Origin: Mechercharimyces sp. CAU 1602
Lineage (GTDB): Bacteria > Bacillota > Bacilli > Thermoactinomycetales > JANTPT01
Length of the DNA: 64,000 nucleotides
Direction: 5' to 3'
NCBI RefSeq assembly: GCF_024753565.1
Contig: NZ_JANTPT010000001.1
Span: 1,569,969 to 1,633,968, forward strand
The position numbers and the translations under genes were made by a program. Every line of letters starts with the position of its first letter. Position 1 is the stretch's first letter. The notes under the pieces are model-generated. The model saw only the letters and a list, made by a program, of their open reading frames with translations. It did no database searches and was not told the DNA's origin. Shown one piece after another: positions 42,471 to 49,895 of the stretch.

Positions 42471-43511
42471 TCAAACGCTACTCGTAGTCTCTTCTACTGC
42501 CTCTTTCCCTACAGATTCTCCTACTAAGTGGACAAGATCAACCACCCGACAAGAGTATCCCCATTCATTATCGTACCATGCTAATACCTTAACTTGTTTC
42601 TTTCCTGTAACCATTGTCGTTAAGCCATCTACAATGGCAGAGTGGTCATTCCCGTTATAGTCACTAGAAACAAGAGGTTCTTCCGTATACGCCAATATCC
42701 CTGCCAAGGTGGTGTTTGCTGCTTGCGCAAACGCTTTATTTACTTCGTCTGCTGTCACTTCTTTCTCTAGATCCACCACCAGATCAACAATAGAGACGTT
42801 TGGTGTAGGTACCCGCAAAGCAATTCCGTTCATTCGTCCCTCTAACTCCGGTAAAACTTCACTAATTGCTCTAGCTGCCCCTGTTTTCGTGGGAATGATC
42901 GACTGAGCACATGCACGAGCACGACGTAAATCTTTATGAGGATTATCCAAGTTCTTCTGATCATTTGTATAGGCATGAACAGTCGTCATCAATCCATGTT
43001 CGATCCCAAAAGTTTCATGTAGCACTTTCACTACGGGAGCTAAACAATTTGTCGTACACGAAGCATTAGAGATAATGTGATGCTTCGTCGGTTCATAGGT
43101 ATCTTCATTTACACCAATAACCACTGTTGCATCCTCATTTTTTCCAGGAGCCGTAATAACTACTTTTTTGGCTCCCGCTTGCAAATGTAACCCTGCTCCT
43201 TCACGATCCCGAAACTTCCCTGTCGCCTCCACCACAACATCAATCTGTAGATCCTTCCACGGAAGGCGTGCAGGATCACGATCCGCTACTAGCAGCACAC
43301 GCTCACCATTTATTAAAAGACTGTTATCCTCAGCCCGAATATCATCTTCAAGCGCTCCATGAAGCGTATCATATTTTAAAAGATGAGCAAGGGTTTCAGC
43401 AGGATAGCTAGCGTTAATAGCTACAATTTCTATATTTTTATCGTGCATGGCACGGCGAAATACCATTCGTCCGATTCGTCCAAATCCATTTATAGCAATA
43501 CGTGTAGTCAT
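42471..43511 (-). CDS. gapB: Glyceraldehyde-3-phosphate dehydrogenase, GapB type
   Basis: A 346-residue gluconeogenic, NADP-preferring GAPDH. The Rossmann start is TRIAINGFGRIGRMVFRRAM, the catalytic Cys is in SNASCTTNCLAPV and the His in TVHAYTNDQKNLDNPHKDL. The sequence INASYPAETLAHLLKYDTLHG is close to B. subtilis GapB rather than GapA, and the conserved position next to nrdR and coaE agrees. ATG 43511 is preferred (AAGGGG site, 41-base leader). An upstream ATG at 43544 has a strong AGGAGG site, but the predicted transcript starts at that site. A CcpN-like operator lies in its promoter. Confidence 0.95.
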   Translation of the reverse strand: MTTRIAINGFGRIGRMVFRRAMHDKNIEIVAINASYPAETLAHLLKYDTLHGALEDDIRAEDNSLLINGERVLLVADRDPARLPWKDLQIDVVVEATGKFRDREGAGLHLQAGAKKVVITAPGKNEDATVVIGVNEDTYEPTKHHIISNASCTTNCLAPVVKVLHETFGIEHGLMTTVHAYTNDQKNLDNPHKDLRRARACAQSIIPTKTGAARAISEVLPELEGRMNGIALRVPTPNVSIVDLVVDLEKEVTADEVNKAFAQAANTTLAGILAYTEEPLVSSDYNGNDHSAIVDGLTTMVTGKKQVKVLAWYDNEWGYSCRVVDLVHLVGESVGKEAVEETTSSV

Positions 43512-43530
43512 AATTATAAACCCCTTCCCT

Positions 43531-43541
43531 CTAATGTCACA
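43531..43541 (-). promoter_or_regulatory. Possible second CcpN site in the gapB leader
   Basis: TGTGACATTAG (minus strand) matches 8 of 11 positions of TRTGHYATAYW. B. subtilis gapB also has two sites. Confidence 0.4.
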
Positions 43542-43558
43542 CATTAATTCCTCCTACC

Positions 43559-43586
43559 ATTATAATCAGTATGACACATATTGCAA
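43559..43586 (-). promoter_or_regulatory. Promoter of gapB
   Basis: TTGCAA (43581-43586), 16-base spacer, TATAAT (43559-43564) on the minus strand. Start near 43552. Confidence 0.82.
43568..43578 (-). promoter_or_regulatory. CcpN operator in the gapB promoter
   Basis: TGTGTCATACT fully matches the CcpN recognition pattern TRTGHYATAYW as I recall it, and lies between -35 and -10, as in B. subtilis gapB. It predicts repression of gluconeogenic GapB under glycolytic conditions. Confidence 0.7.
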
Positions 43587-43600
43587 TGCAAATAAAAGGA

Positions 43601-43633
43601 AAACCCGTGCCTATTCTTGTGGACTACGGGTTT
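43601..43633 (-). terminator. Terminator after the lytic transglycosylase gene
   Basis: AACCCGT (43602-43608) pairs with ACGGGTT (43626-43632), with TTTTCCTTTTA following on the minus strand. The 3' end of the gene lies inside the hairpin. Confidence 0.75.
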
Positions 43634-44249
43634 CTGGCTCTAAATTTAAGGTCTTATAGACGGCTTCATACTTCTCGTAATAGAAAAATACTTTTTCTAC
43701 ATACTCACGTGTTTCCTTAAACGGAATGTTCTCGACATGCTCCATACTTCCATCCCACGTTCCTTCACGCATCCATCTCTTTACACTACCAGGTCCTGCA
43801 TTATAACCAGCGACCATAGCTACTTGATTCCCATTAAATTCCTTTTCCAACCAATCCAAATACCACGTACCCATACGAATATTAATGCCAGGGTCATTAA
43901 CCTCCTGATTAAATGAGGGGGAGAACCCACCACTTTCCACAATATGCTTCACTGTATCTGGCATGAGCTGCATCAAACCTTGTGCGCCTTTGTGCGATTC
44001 ATTATTCGGATCAAAACGACTCTCTACTCGAATAACCGCCATCACCAAATACGGATCCATATCGTGCACATCAGCACTATAAAAAATCTCCTCCTCATAT
44101 GCCAGCGGGTATCTCCACTCTTCATAGTAAGGCGTAAAAAAGAAGAAAGCAGCAGCAGCAATGAAAAATAGAAAAATAATGGAACGAAACGAAGGAAACA
44201 CTCTCTTTACTGATTTAGTTCGTCTTCTTTTCGCGTGAGTTGTCTCCAT
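43611..44249 (-). CDS. Membrane-anchored lytic transglycosylase (SLT domain)
   Basis: A 212-residue protein with a basic N-terminus, one hydrophobic helix (~24-40, FLFFIAAAAFFFFTPYY) and a soluble SLT/goose-lysozyme-like domain. The catalytic Glu is in AVIRVESRFDPNN; GAQGLMQLMPDT and VAGYNAGPGSVKRWM are the conserved later motifs. It should cleave peptidoglycan glycan strands. It begins inside coaE (43-base overlap on the same strand), so it is co-transcribed with the coaE group and separated from gapB by its own terminator. Confidence 0.92.
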   Translation of the reverse strand: METTHAKRRRTKSVKRVFPSFRSIIFLFFIAAAAFFFFTPYYEEWRYPLAYEEEIFYSADVHDMDPYLVMAVIRVESRFDPNNESHKGAQGLMQLMPDTVKHIVESGGFSPSFNQEVNDPGINIRMGTWYLDWLEKEFNGNQVAMVAGYNAGPGSVKRWMREGTWDGSMEHVENIPFKETREYVEKVFFYYEKYEAVYKTLNLEPETRSPQE

Positions 44250-44821
44250 AATAGATCCACCTGTCTTTCCGTATCCACAAGATCTTTGGAATTATCTATA
44301 CAAAAATCAGCCATTTCCTTTTTCTTTTCAATCGACCATTGCGCAGCAAGCATGCGTTCAGCAGCAGCTTGTCCCATCTGATCGCGCAATATTAGTCTTT
44401 CTAATTGTATCCTGAATGGCACGTATACGACAATCACACTTTCCACCATATGCGTCAATTGAGATTCATATAGCAAGGGAATATCGAGAATAATCACTTC
44501 TTCCGGATCAGCTTCTCGATATCGCATGATCTGTCTGCGCATCTCTTGCCGTACTAATGGATGTATGATTTCATTTATCGCTGTGCGCAGGGATTCATCT
44601 TGAAAAATTAGGTGGCGCAAGCGTCCACGATCCAGCTCGCCCTCGGTCGTTATAACGCTTTCTCCAAACTTAGCCCGCACCTTTGCCAAACCCTCCGTTC
44701 CAGGCTCTACAACGGTGCGTGCTAGCTGATCCGCATCAATCAATCTGGCTCCACGGGCGACCAACATCTTCGCAACAGTACTTTTTCCCGTCGCAACTCC
44801 ACCAGTTAACCCTACTATCAT
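44207..44821 (-). CDS. coaE: Dephospho-CoA kinase
   Basis: A 204-residue P-loop kinase that performs the last step of CoA synthesis. P-loop MIVGLTGGVATGKSTVAKML is at the N-terminus; DADQLARTVVEPG, IILDIPLLYE and RQVDLLWRQL-type elements follow. The ATG is chosen over an upstream in-frame start because GGAGGACGGGTG precedes it. The C-terminus (NSKDLVDTERQVDLLWRQLT) overlaps the lytic transglycosylase start by 43 bases. Order coaE-ytaF-mutM-polA is as in Bacillus. Confidence 0.95.
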   Translation of the reverse strand: MIVGLTGGVATGKSTVAKMLVARGARLIDADQLARTVVEPGTEGLAKVRAKFGESVITTEGELDRGRLRHLIFQDESLRTAINEIIHPLVRQEMRRQIMRYREADPEEVIILDIPLLYESQLTHMVESVIVVYVPFRIQLERLILRDQMGQAAAERMLAAQWSIEKKKEMADFCIDNSKDLVDTERQVDLLWRQLTRKEDELNQ

Positions 44822-44835
44822 CACCCGTCCTCCTC

Positions 44836-45498
44836 TCAAGGTATACTTTTCAAAAGTCCGATCACAATTAATATAAGTCCAGGTATATATTTGAAGAATG
44901 AAATTTTTCCGTTCTTATTTATCCGAAACCCGACCTCCAGCCCCACTCGTAAAAATAATGCACACATGACAGCGATCATAGTAGCCACTGGCCAAGATGG
45001 GTAGCCGAGAAATGCTACTCCAATCCCTGCCCCAAAAGCGTCCAATGATAATGCCATCCCTAACAAAACGGCTTCGGTGGCAGAAATTGTTCCCGATTGA
45101 TCACGATCGGCTGACATCGGGGTGCGTAAAATTTGAATCATGAATCCCAAAGTACGAAGTTCGATGGAGAATAACTCTCTTTCTGAGTGGATTGAAGCTG
45201 TTTGAATGGTGAAAGCCTGCTTTTGATGTGACTGTTTCCATGCTTGCAGTAAACTCCATCCTCCTAATAAAACTAAAATCCATGCCCCTAGCGCCTGTGT
45301 TGCCTGCGGCGAAAACCAATCCTTGCTCCAATATCCGACTGTCATGGACAATGCCATTACCATTCCCGAACACCCAGCAATGATGAAGATCGATGTAAGA
45401 GGTAAGCGCATTCCCCTCATTCCATACGTTAGACCCACTCCAAAGCTGTCAATACTGATGGCAGATGAGATAAAAATCAATGAGATAAAAGCCCACAC
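44836..45498 (-). CDS. ytaF: YtaF-like sporulation membrane protein (MntP family)
   Basis: A 220-residue integral-membrane protein with about six helices, related to the MntP/YebN manganese exporter family. The conserved SSAISIDSFGVGLTYGMRGM near the N-terminus and MALSLDAFGAGIGVAFLGYP later carry the paired Asp residues of that family. The insertion containing SADRDQSGTISATEAVLLG is notable. GTG 45498 is preferred over TTG 45522: GAGAGG stands 6 bases before it. Ion export is inferred; a role in sporulation is suggested only by Bacillus annotation. Confidence 0.85.
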   Translation of the reverse strand: MWAFISLIFISSAISIDSFGVGLTYGMRGMRLPLTSIFIIAGCSGMVMALSMTVGYWSKDWFSPQATQALGAWILVLLGGWSLLQAWKQSHQKQAFTIQTASIHSERELFSIELRTLGFMIQILRTPMSADRDQSGTISATEAVLLGMALSLDAFGAGIGVAFLGYPSWPVATMIAVMCALFLRVGLEVGFRINKNGKISFFKYIPGLILIVIGLLKSIP

Positions 45499-45589
45499 CC
45501 CCCATCCTCTCCCTCCACACAAGATTCTAACCTATCTTATGGAAAGGGAGGAAAAGGTGTGCGTCTAGAGCTTCACCCCACCTTCTTAG

Positions 45590-46417
45590 CTATACTTTCT
45601 GACAGTTAGAGCAGTAATGCGTTCCTCGTCCCGCTACTACCGTTCGTGTAATTGGGGTGCCACATTGATAACACGGTTCTTCTTTCCGACCATACACTTG
45701 GATCTGTAATTGAAACATCCCCATCTCCCCATTTCCATCCACATAGGAACGAACTGAGGAGCCTCCGACAGCAATCGCTTTTTTAATCGTAGACTGAATG
45801 CTGTCATATAGCTTTTCCTGCTCTTCCTCCGACAGAGTTGCAACACCTCGTTCAGGATGAATCTTGGCATGATGAAGTGCTTCATCCACATAGATATTGC
45901 CTAAGCCCGCAACAAAAGACTGATTTAGCAGTAACGCTTTAATATTTGTTTTCCGTTTTACCATCCTTGATCGAAAATTCTCTAGCGTAAACGCCTTTGT
46001 CAACGGCTCTGGACCTAATCGATCTAAAGGCTTACTCGTTTCTTCCTCTCCTGCTTTAAATAAATGCATCGTTCCAAATTGCCGTACGTCCAAATAGCGC
46101 AGTTCACTCCGATCCGAAAATCGGAAACGAACATGCGTATGTTTCGCCGGAGGCTCAGAAGCATCTTCTACACGATACTTCCCCTCCATTCGCAAATGAG
46201 AGACGAGCACCCATCCATCAAAATAAATTTTTAAAAACTTACCTCTTCGTTCGATTCGTTGAATCGTCGTCCCCAACAACTGTTGTCGAAACTCTTCCAG
46301 ATCACTGGGTCGCTGAATGATACGAGGTAGTGTGATGATCACATCAGCTACTTGTTTTCCTACAATAAGCTCTGTTAGCGTCCTTTTGACAGTTTCTACT
46401 TCTGGTAGTTCTGGCAT
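45590..46417 (-). CDS. mutM: Formamidopyrimidine-DNA glycosylase MutM/Fpg
   Basis: A 275-residue base-excision enzyme removing 8-oxoguanine and FaPy lesions. The processed N-terminus PELPEVETVKRTL contains the catalytic Pro2 and Glu3. The helix-two-turn-helix includes LLNQSFVAGLGNIYVDEALH, and the zinc finger is C-x2-C-x16-C-x2-C in CYQCGTPITRTV...HYCSNC at the end. It is 30 bases from polA and in the same direction, a repair cluster found in Bacillus. Confidence 0.97.
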   Translation of the reverse strand: MPELPEVETVKRTLTELIVGKQVADVIITLPRIIQRPSDLEEFRQQLLGTTIQRIERRGKFLKIYFDGWVLVSHLRMEGKYRVEDASEPPAKHTHVRFRFSDRSELRYLDVRQFGTMHLFKAGEEETSKPLDRLGPEPLTKAFTLENFRSRMVKRKTNIKALLLNQSFVAGLGNIYVDEALHHAKIHPERGVATLSEEEQEKLYDSIQSTIKKAIAVGGSSVRSYVDGNGEMGMFQLQIQVYGRKEEPCYQCGTPITRTVVAGRGTHYCSNCQKV

Positions 46418-46446
46418 CTTTACGTCACCTGCTCGTCCTTTCTATC

Positions 46447-49098
46447 CTACTTGGCTTCATACCATGAAGAGCCACTGCTAACCTCCACTTTTAGAGGAAC
46501 GCGAAGTGAAACAGTCCCCTCCATCACTTCCTTTACCAACTGTGTGAGAGTGTCAATCTCATGTTGCGGCACCTCAAACACTAATTCATCATGCACCTGT
46601 AATAGCATGCGGCTTTCCAATCCACGTTCTCGCAATTCATGATCCATCTCTACCATCGCTTTTTTGATGATATCTGCATTCGATCCCTGAATGGGTGTAT
46701 TCATTGCCGTGCGTTCAGCAAAACTACGGCGGTTAAAATTAGACGAGTGAATATCTGGTAAATAACGACGTCGCTGAAAGATCGTCGTTACATAGCCTTC
46801 TTTTTTCGCCTTCTCAATCACATCATCTAGATACTTTTTCACATCAGGATAGCTACTAAAATACTTATCAATGATGGCAGCCGCTTCTTTACGGGAAATA
46901 TCGAGATTCTGCGATAACCCATAATCACTAATTCCATATACAATCCCAAAATTAACAGCTTTTGCATGACTGCGCATCAAAGAAGTAACATCGTCCTCAT
47001 TAACCCCAAAAATATCCATTGCTGTTTGGGTATGAATATCCCTTTCCTCGATAAAGGATTGAATCAACGTTTCATCCCCTGAGATATTTGCCAAAATCCG
47101 CAATTCAATCTGCGAATAATCCGCTGCTAAAATAGACCAACCTGGCTTCGATGGCACAAACACTCGTCGAAGACGACGTCCCTCTTCTAAGCGAATAGGG
47201 ATGTTTTGTAAATTAGGATTCGTGCTGCTTAATCGTCCTGTCGCAGTTATCGCCTGGTTAAACTGAGTATGAATTTTACTCTGCTCTTTTTCAATCACTT
47301 TGAGCAAACCTTCAATATAGGTAGATATCAGTTTGCCTACTTGACGATAATGCAAGATATACTCTACGATTTCATGTTGGGGAGCAAGCTTCTCCAACAC
47401 ATCTGCACTTGTCGAATACCCCGTCTTCGTCTTTTTAATGACAGGGAGCCCCAGTTTATCAAACAAAACCTCTCCCATCTGCTTAGGGGAATTAATATTA
47501 AATTGTGTGCCAGCCAAGTCATAAATCTTATCTGTCAACTCATTTAGGCGAGCCCGCAATTCTTCACCCAATGCTTCTAATCCTTCTACATCGACTCGAA
47601 TCCCTTCTTGCTCCATTCGAGCCAGCACATCCGTTAAAGGGAGTTCGATATCGAAGTAAAGCTTGTCTAGCTCTACCTCTTTCAATTTAGTCCGTAACAG
47701 CTCTTCTAGTTGCGTTACCACAACTGCTTTTCGCGCCAAATGCTCCCCTAGTGCTTCTCCCTGAAGTGCTTGTCGCTTTGCTCCTTTTCCATATACCGCT
47801 TCATCAGTGGGCAATCCGCCCCCCAGGTGCTGTTCCATAATCTCACTTAACGAAATCTCGGATTCTGAAGGGTTTAGTAAATATGCCGCCAACATGATGT
47901 CAAAAGATAATCCATTAACTCTAAAACCTTGTCGTGTTAAAGAAACTTGTGTTCTCTTAGCATCGTAAACAATTTTTTCTTTACTCCCGTCTGCCAACCA
48001 AGTGCGAAAAGCCTTCCACTCCTTCATCACTTCACACGGAAGGTAAAGTTGTTTTTCTCCATCAGAAAGAGCCATCCCAATAACTTCGCCATGATGGTAG
48101 TGCTCATCGCTCAACTCGACTACACAACCCAACTTTTCTTGCAAGAACCACTCGGCTAAGTTTTCATCTATCTCCGACACCATCTGATAAGAGACCTCTT
48201 GCAAATGAACAGCACTTTCCTCTTCCGGTTGAGAGGATTCTGGATCCAATCTTTCCAGTAGCTTCTTAAACTCTAATTTTTTAAAAAGGGTGCGCAGCTG
48301 ATCGTGATTGGGCTCGTCACACCGTAAATCCTGTGCGGATAGTTCCAATGGAACTTCACAATAAATCGTAGCCAGCTCTTTACTGATCCGAGCTTGTTCT
48401 TGATGAGCCGCAACCTTCTCCTTCAGTTTCTTCCCCGGGAGTTGGTCGATATGATCCAACACACTTTCTACGCTCTCAAACTGATGCAACAATTTAAGTG
48501 CAGTCTTCTCCCCCACCCCTGGAATCCCTGGGATATTGTCGGAAGAATCACCCATCAAACCTTTTAAGTCACGAATCTGATCTGGAGTTAACCCGTACTG
48601 CTCCTCAATTTTAGCACGGTCATAACGGGTTGCATCCGTCACTCCCTTTTTGGTCATCAAGAGAGTAACATTATCATCCACCAACTGCAATAAATCCTTA
48701 TCCCCCGTCACAATGAGGACTTCCTCTGCTTCACTTTTTAAAGAGTGAGCTAAGGTGCCAATAATATCATCTGCTTCATACTGCTTCTTTTCATAGTGAT
48801 GAATCCCCATGGCATCCAACACTTCGCGCATTACGGGTAACTGCTCCGATAGCTCACTGGGTGTTTTCTGTCTGGTGCCCTTGTACTCTGCATACTGCTT
48901 ATGACGAAACGTCTCTTTCCCCGCATCAAAAGCAACAAAGAGATGGGAAGGTTTCTCCTCTTCCATCAACTTCATCAACATCATCGTAAATCCGTACACT
49001 GCGTTTGTAAACTGACCTGATTTATTGGTTAACAGAGGCAACGCATAAAATGCGCGAAAGGCAATACTATTACCATCGACGAGAATCAACTTTTTCAT
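46447..49098 (-). CDS. polA: DNA polymerase I
   Basis: An 883-residue family A polymerase for Okazaki fragment and repair synthesis. The 5'-3' exonuclease domain (~1-290) has GDKDLLQL and GVGEKTALKLL. The 3'-5' exonuclease-like domain (~300-470) lacks the usual DxE pattern (VVELSDEHYHHGEV instead), so proofreading is probably lost, as in Bacillus. Polymerase motifs: A (LAADYSQIELRILAN), B (RSHAKAVNFGIVYGISDYGL) and C (LLQVHDELVFE). The ATG lies after a small GGCTG/CAGCC hairpin; an alternative short frame starts 9 bases upstream. Confidence 0.97.
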   Translation of the reverse strand: MKKLILVDGNSIAFRAFYALPLLTNKSGQFTNAVYGFTMMLMKLMEEEKPSHLFVAFDAGKETFRHKQYAEYKGTRQKTPSELSEQLPVMREVLDAMGIHHYEKKQYEADDIIGTLAHSLKSEAEEVLIVTGDKDLLQLVDDNVTLLMTKKGVTDATRYDRAKIEEQYGLTPDQIRDLKGLMGDSSDNIPGIPGVGEKTALKLLHQFESVESVLDHIDQLPGKKLKEKVAAHQEQARISKELATIYCEVPLELSAQDLRCDEPNHDQLRTLFKKLEFKKLLERLDPESSQPEEESAVHLQEVSYQMVSEIDENLAEWFLQEKLGCVVELSDEHYHHGEVIGMALSDGEKQLYLPCEVMKEWKAFRTWLADGSKEKIVYDAKRTQVSLTRQGFRVNGLSFDIMLAAYLLNPSESEISLSEIMEQHLGGGLPTDEAVYGKGAKRQALQGEALGEHLARKAVVVTQLEELLRTKLKEVELDKLYFDIELPLTDVLARMEQEGIRVDVEGLEALGEELRARLNELTDKIYDLAGTQFNINSPKQMGEVLFDKLGLPVIKKTKTGYSTSADVLEKLAPQHEIVEYILHYRQVGKLISTYIEGLLKVIEKEQSKIHTQFNQAITATGRLSSTNPNLQNIPIRLEEGRRLRRVFVPSKPGWSILAADYSQIELRILANISGDETLIQSFIEERDIHTQTAMDIFGVNEDDVTSLMRSHAKAVNFGIVYGISDYGLSQNLDISRKEAAAIIDKYFSSYPDVKKYLDDVIEKAKKEGYVTTIFQRRRYLPDIHSSNFNRRSFAERTAMNTPIQGSNADIIKKAMVEMDHELRERGLESRMLLQVHDELVFEVPQHEIDTLTQLVKEVMEGTVSLRVPLKVEVSSGSSWYEAK

Positions 49099-49400
49099 AT
49101 TTCATGGCTGTCCACCAGCCCTAACCTCCCTAGGTTTATCGCTCTTCGCATTTTCACAGTAGGAGCATAACTATTACTCTCATTGTATCATGTGGGAAGA
49201 GCCGCTTCCAGGAAAGAAGGTGCTTCGATGGAGGGGATCGTTTGATATGTAAATAGCTGTATGATTATGTGATGCCAAAACAAAAAAGCATGGGAACGCC
49301 AACATTATGGTAAGATATACATGGTCATCTATGTGGCAATCTATATAACCAAAGTGGATGTTCCAACAGCCCCTATATCATTATTACTAGGAGGATCACT
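49099..49400. other. Intergenic region between polA and the thioesterase gene
   Basis: It holds divergent promoters: an extended -10 (TGA-TACAAT, 49182-49190) for polA on the minus strand and TGG-TAAGAT (49308-49316) for the plus-strand gene. Near polA, GGCTG-GTGGA-CAGCC makes a hairpin, and ATG 49107 opens an 11-codon frame overlapping the polA start. No other gene is seen. Confidence 0.5.
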
Positions 49401-49883
49401 ATGACGCGACAATCAGTAACTTGCGATCGATCTCGTACCATTCAATCTAAAATCGTCCTACCTCCAGATACCAACTACTTAGGTAACGTATTCGGTGGAA
49501 AAGTGCTCGCCTTTATAGATGAGGTAGCAGCTATTGCTGCAATGAGACATTGTGGCTCAATGGTGGTCACCGCCTCAATCGATTCTGTCGATTTTCTCAC
49601 TCCTGTCCGTGAAGGAGATATTATCACCCTTGAAGCGTTTGTCACATGGACTGGACGTACATCGATGGAAGTATACTGTAAAGTGTTGAACGAAGATATC
49701 CGAACCGGAGTACAAGAAGTGACCACCACCTCTTTTCTCACGATGGTGGCCATCGATGAAAACGGTAAGCCTATTCAGGTGCCTGCTGTCATCCCCACCA
49801 CCGAAGAGGAAGAGGAAATCTATCGCACGGCACCCAATCGTCATCAGAAGCGCCGAGAACGTAAGAAAAATTCATTCTCATAA
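49401..49883 (+). CDS. Acyl-CoA thioesterase (YkhA-type hotdog protein)
   Basis: A 160-residue hotdog-fold protein. The family signature DTNYLGNVFGGKVLAFIDEVAA includes the catalytic Asp and the GG loop; SMVVTASIDSVDFLTPVREGD and the acidic C-terminal tail follow. Related proteins hydrolyse medium- and long-chain acyl-CoA. The last ~25 residues (EEEEEIYRTAPNRHQKRRERK) are highly charged. ATG follows AGGAGG by 7 bases. It converges on the SBBP repeat gene with only 12 bases between stops. Confidence 0.92.
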   Translation: MTRQSVTCDRSRTIQSKIVLPPDTNYLGNVFGGKVLAFIDEVAAIAAMRHCGSMVVTASIDSVDFLTPVREGDIITLEAFVTWTGRTSMEVYCKVLNEDIRTGVQEVTTTSFLTMVAIDENGKPIQVPAVIPTTEEEEEIYRTAPNRHQKRRERKKNSFS

Positions 49884-49895
49884 TAGACTTATATA

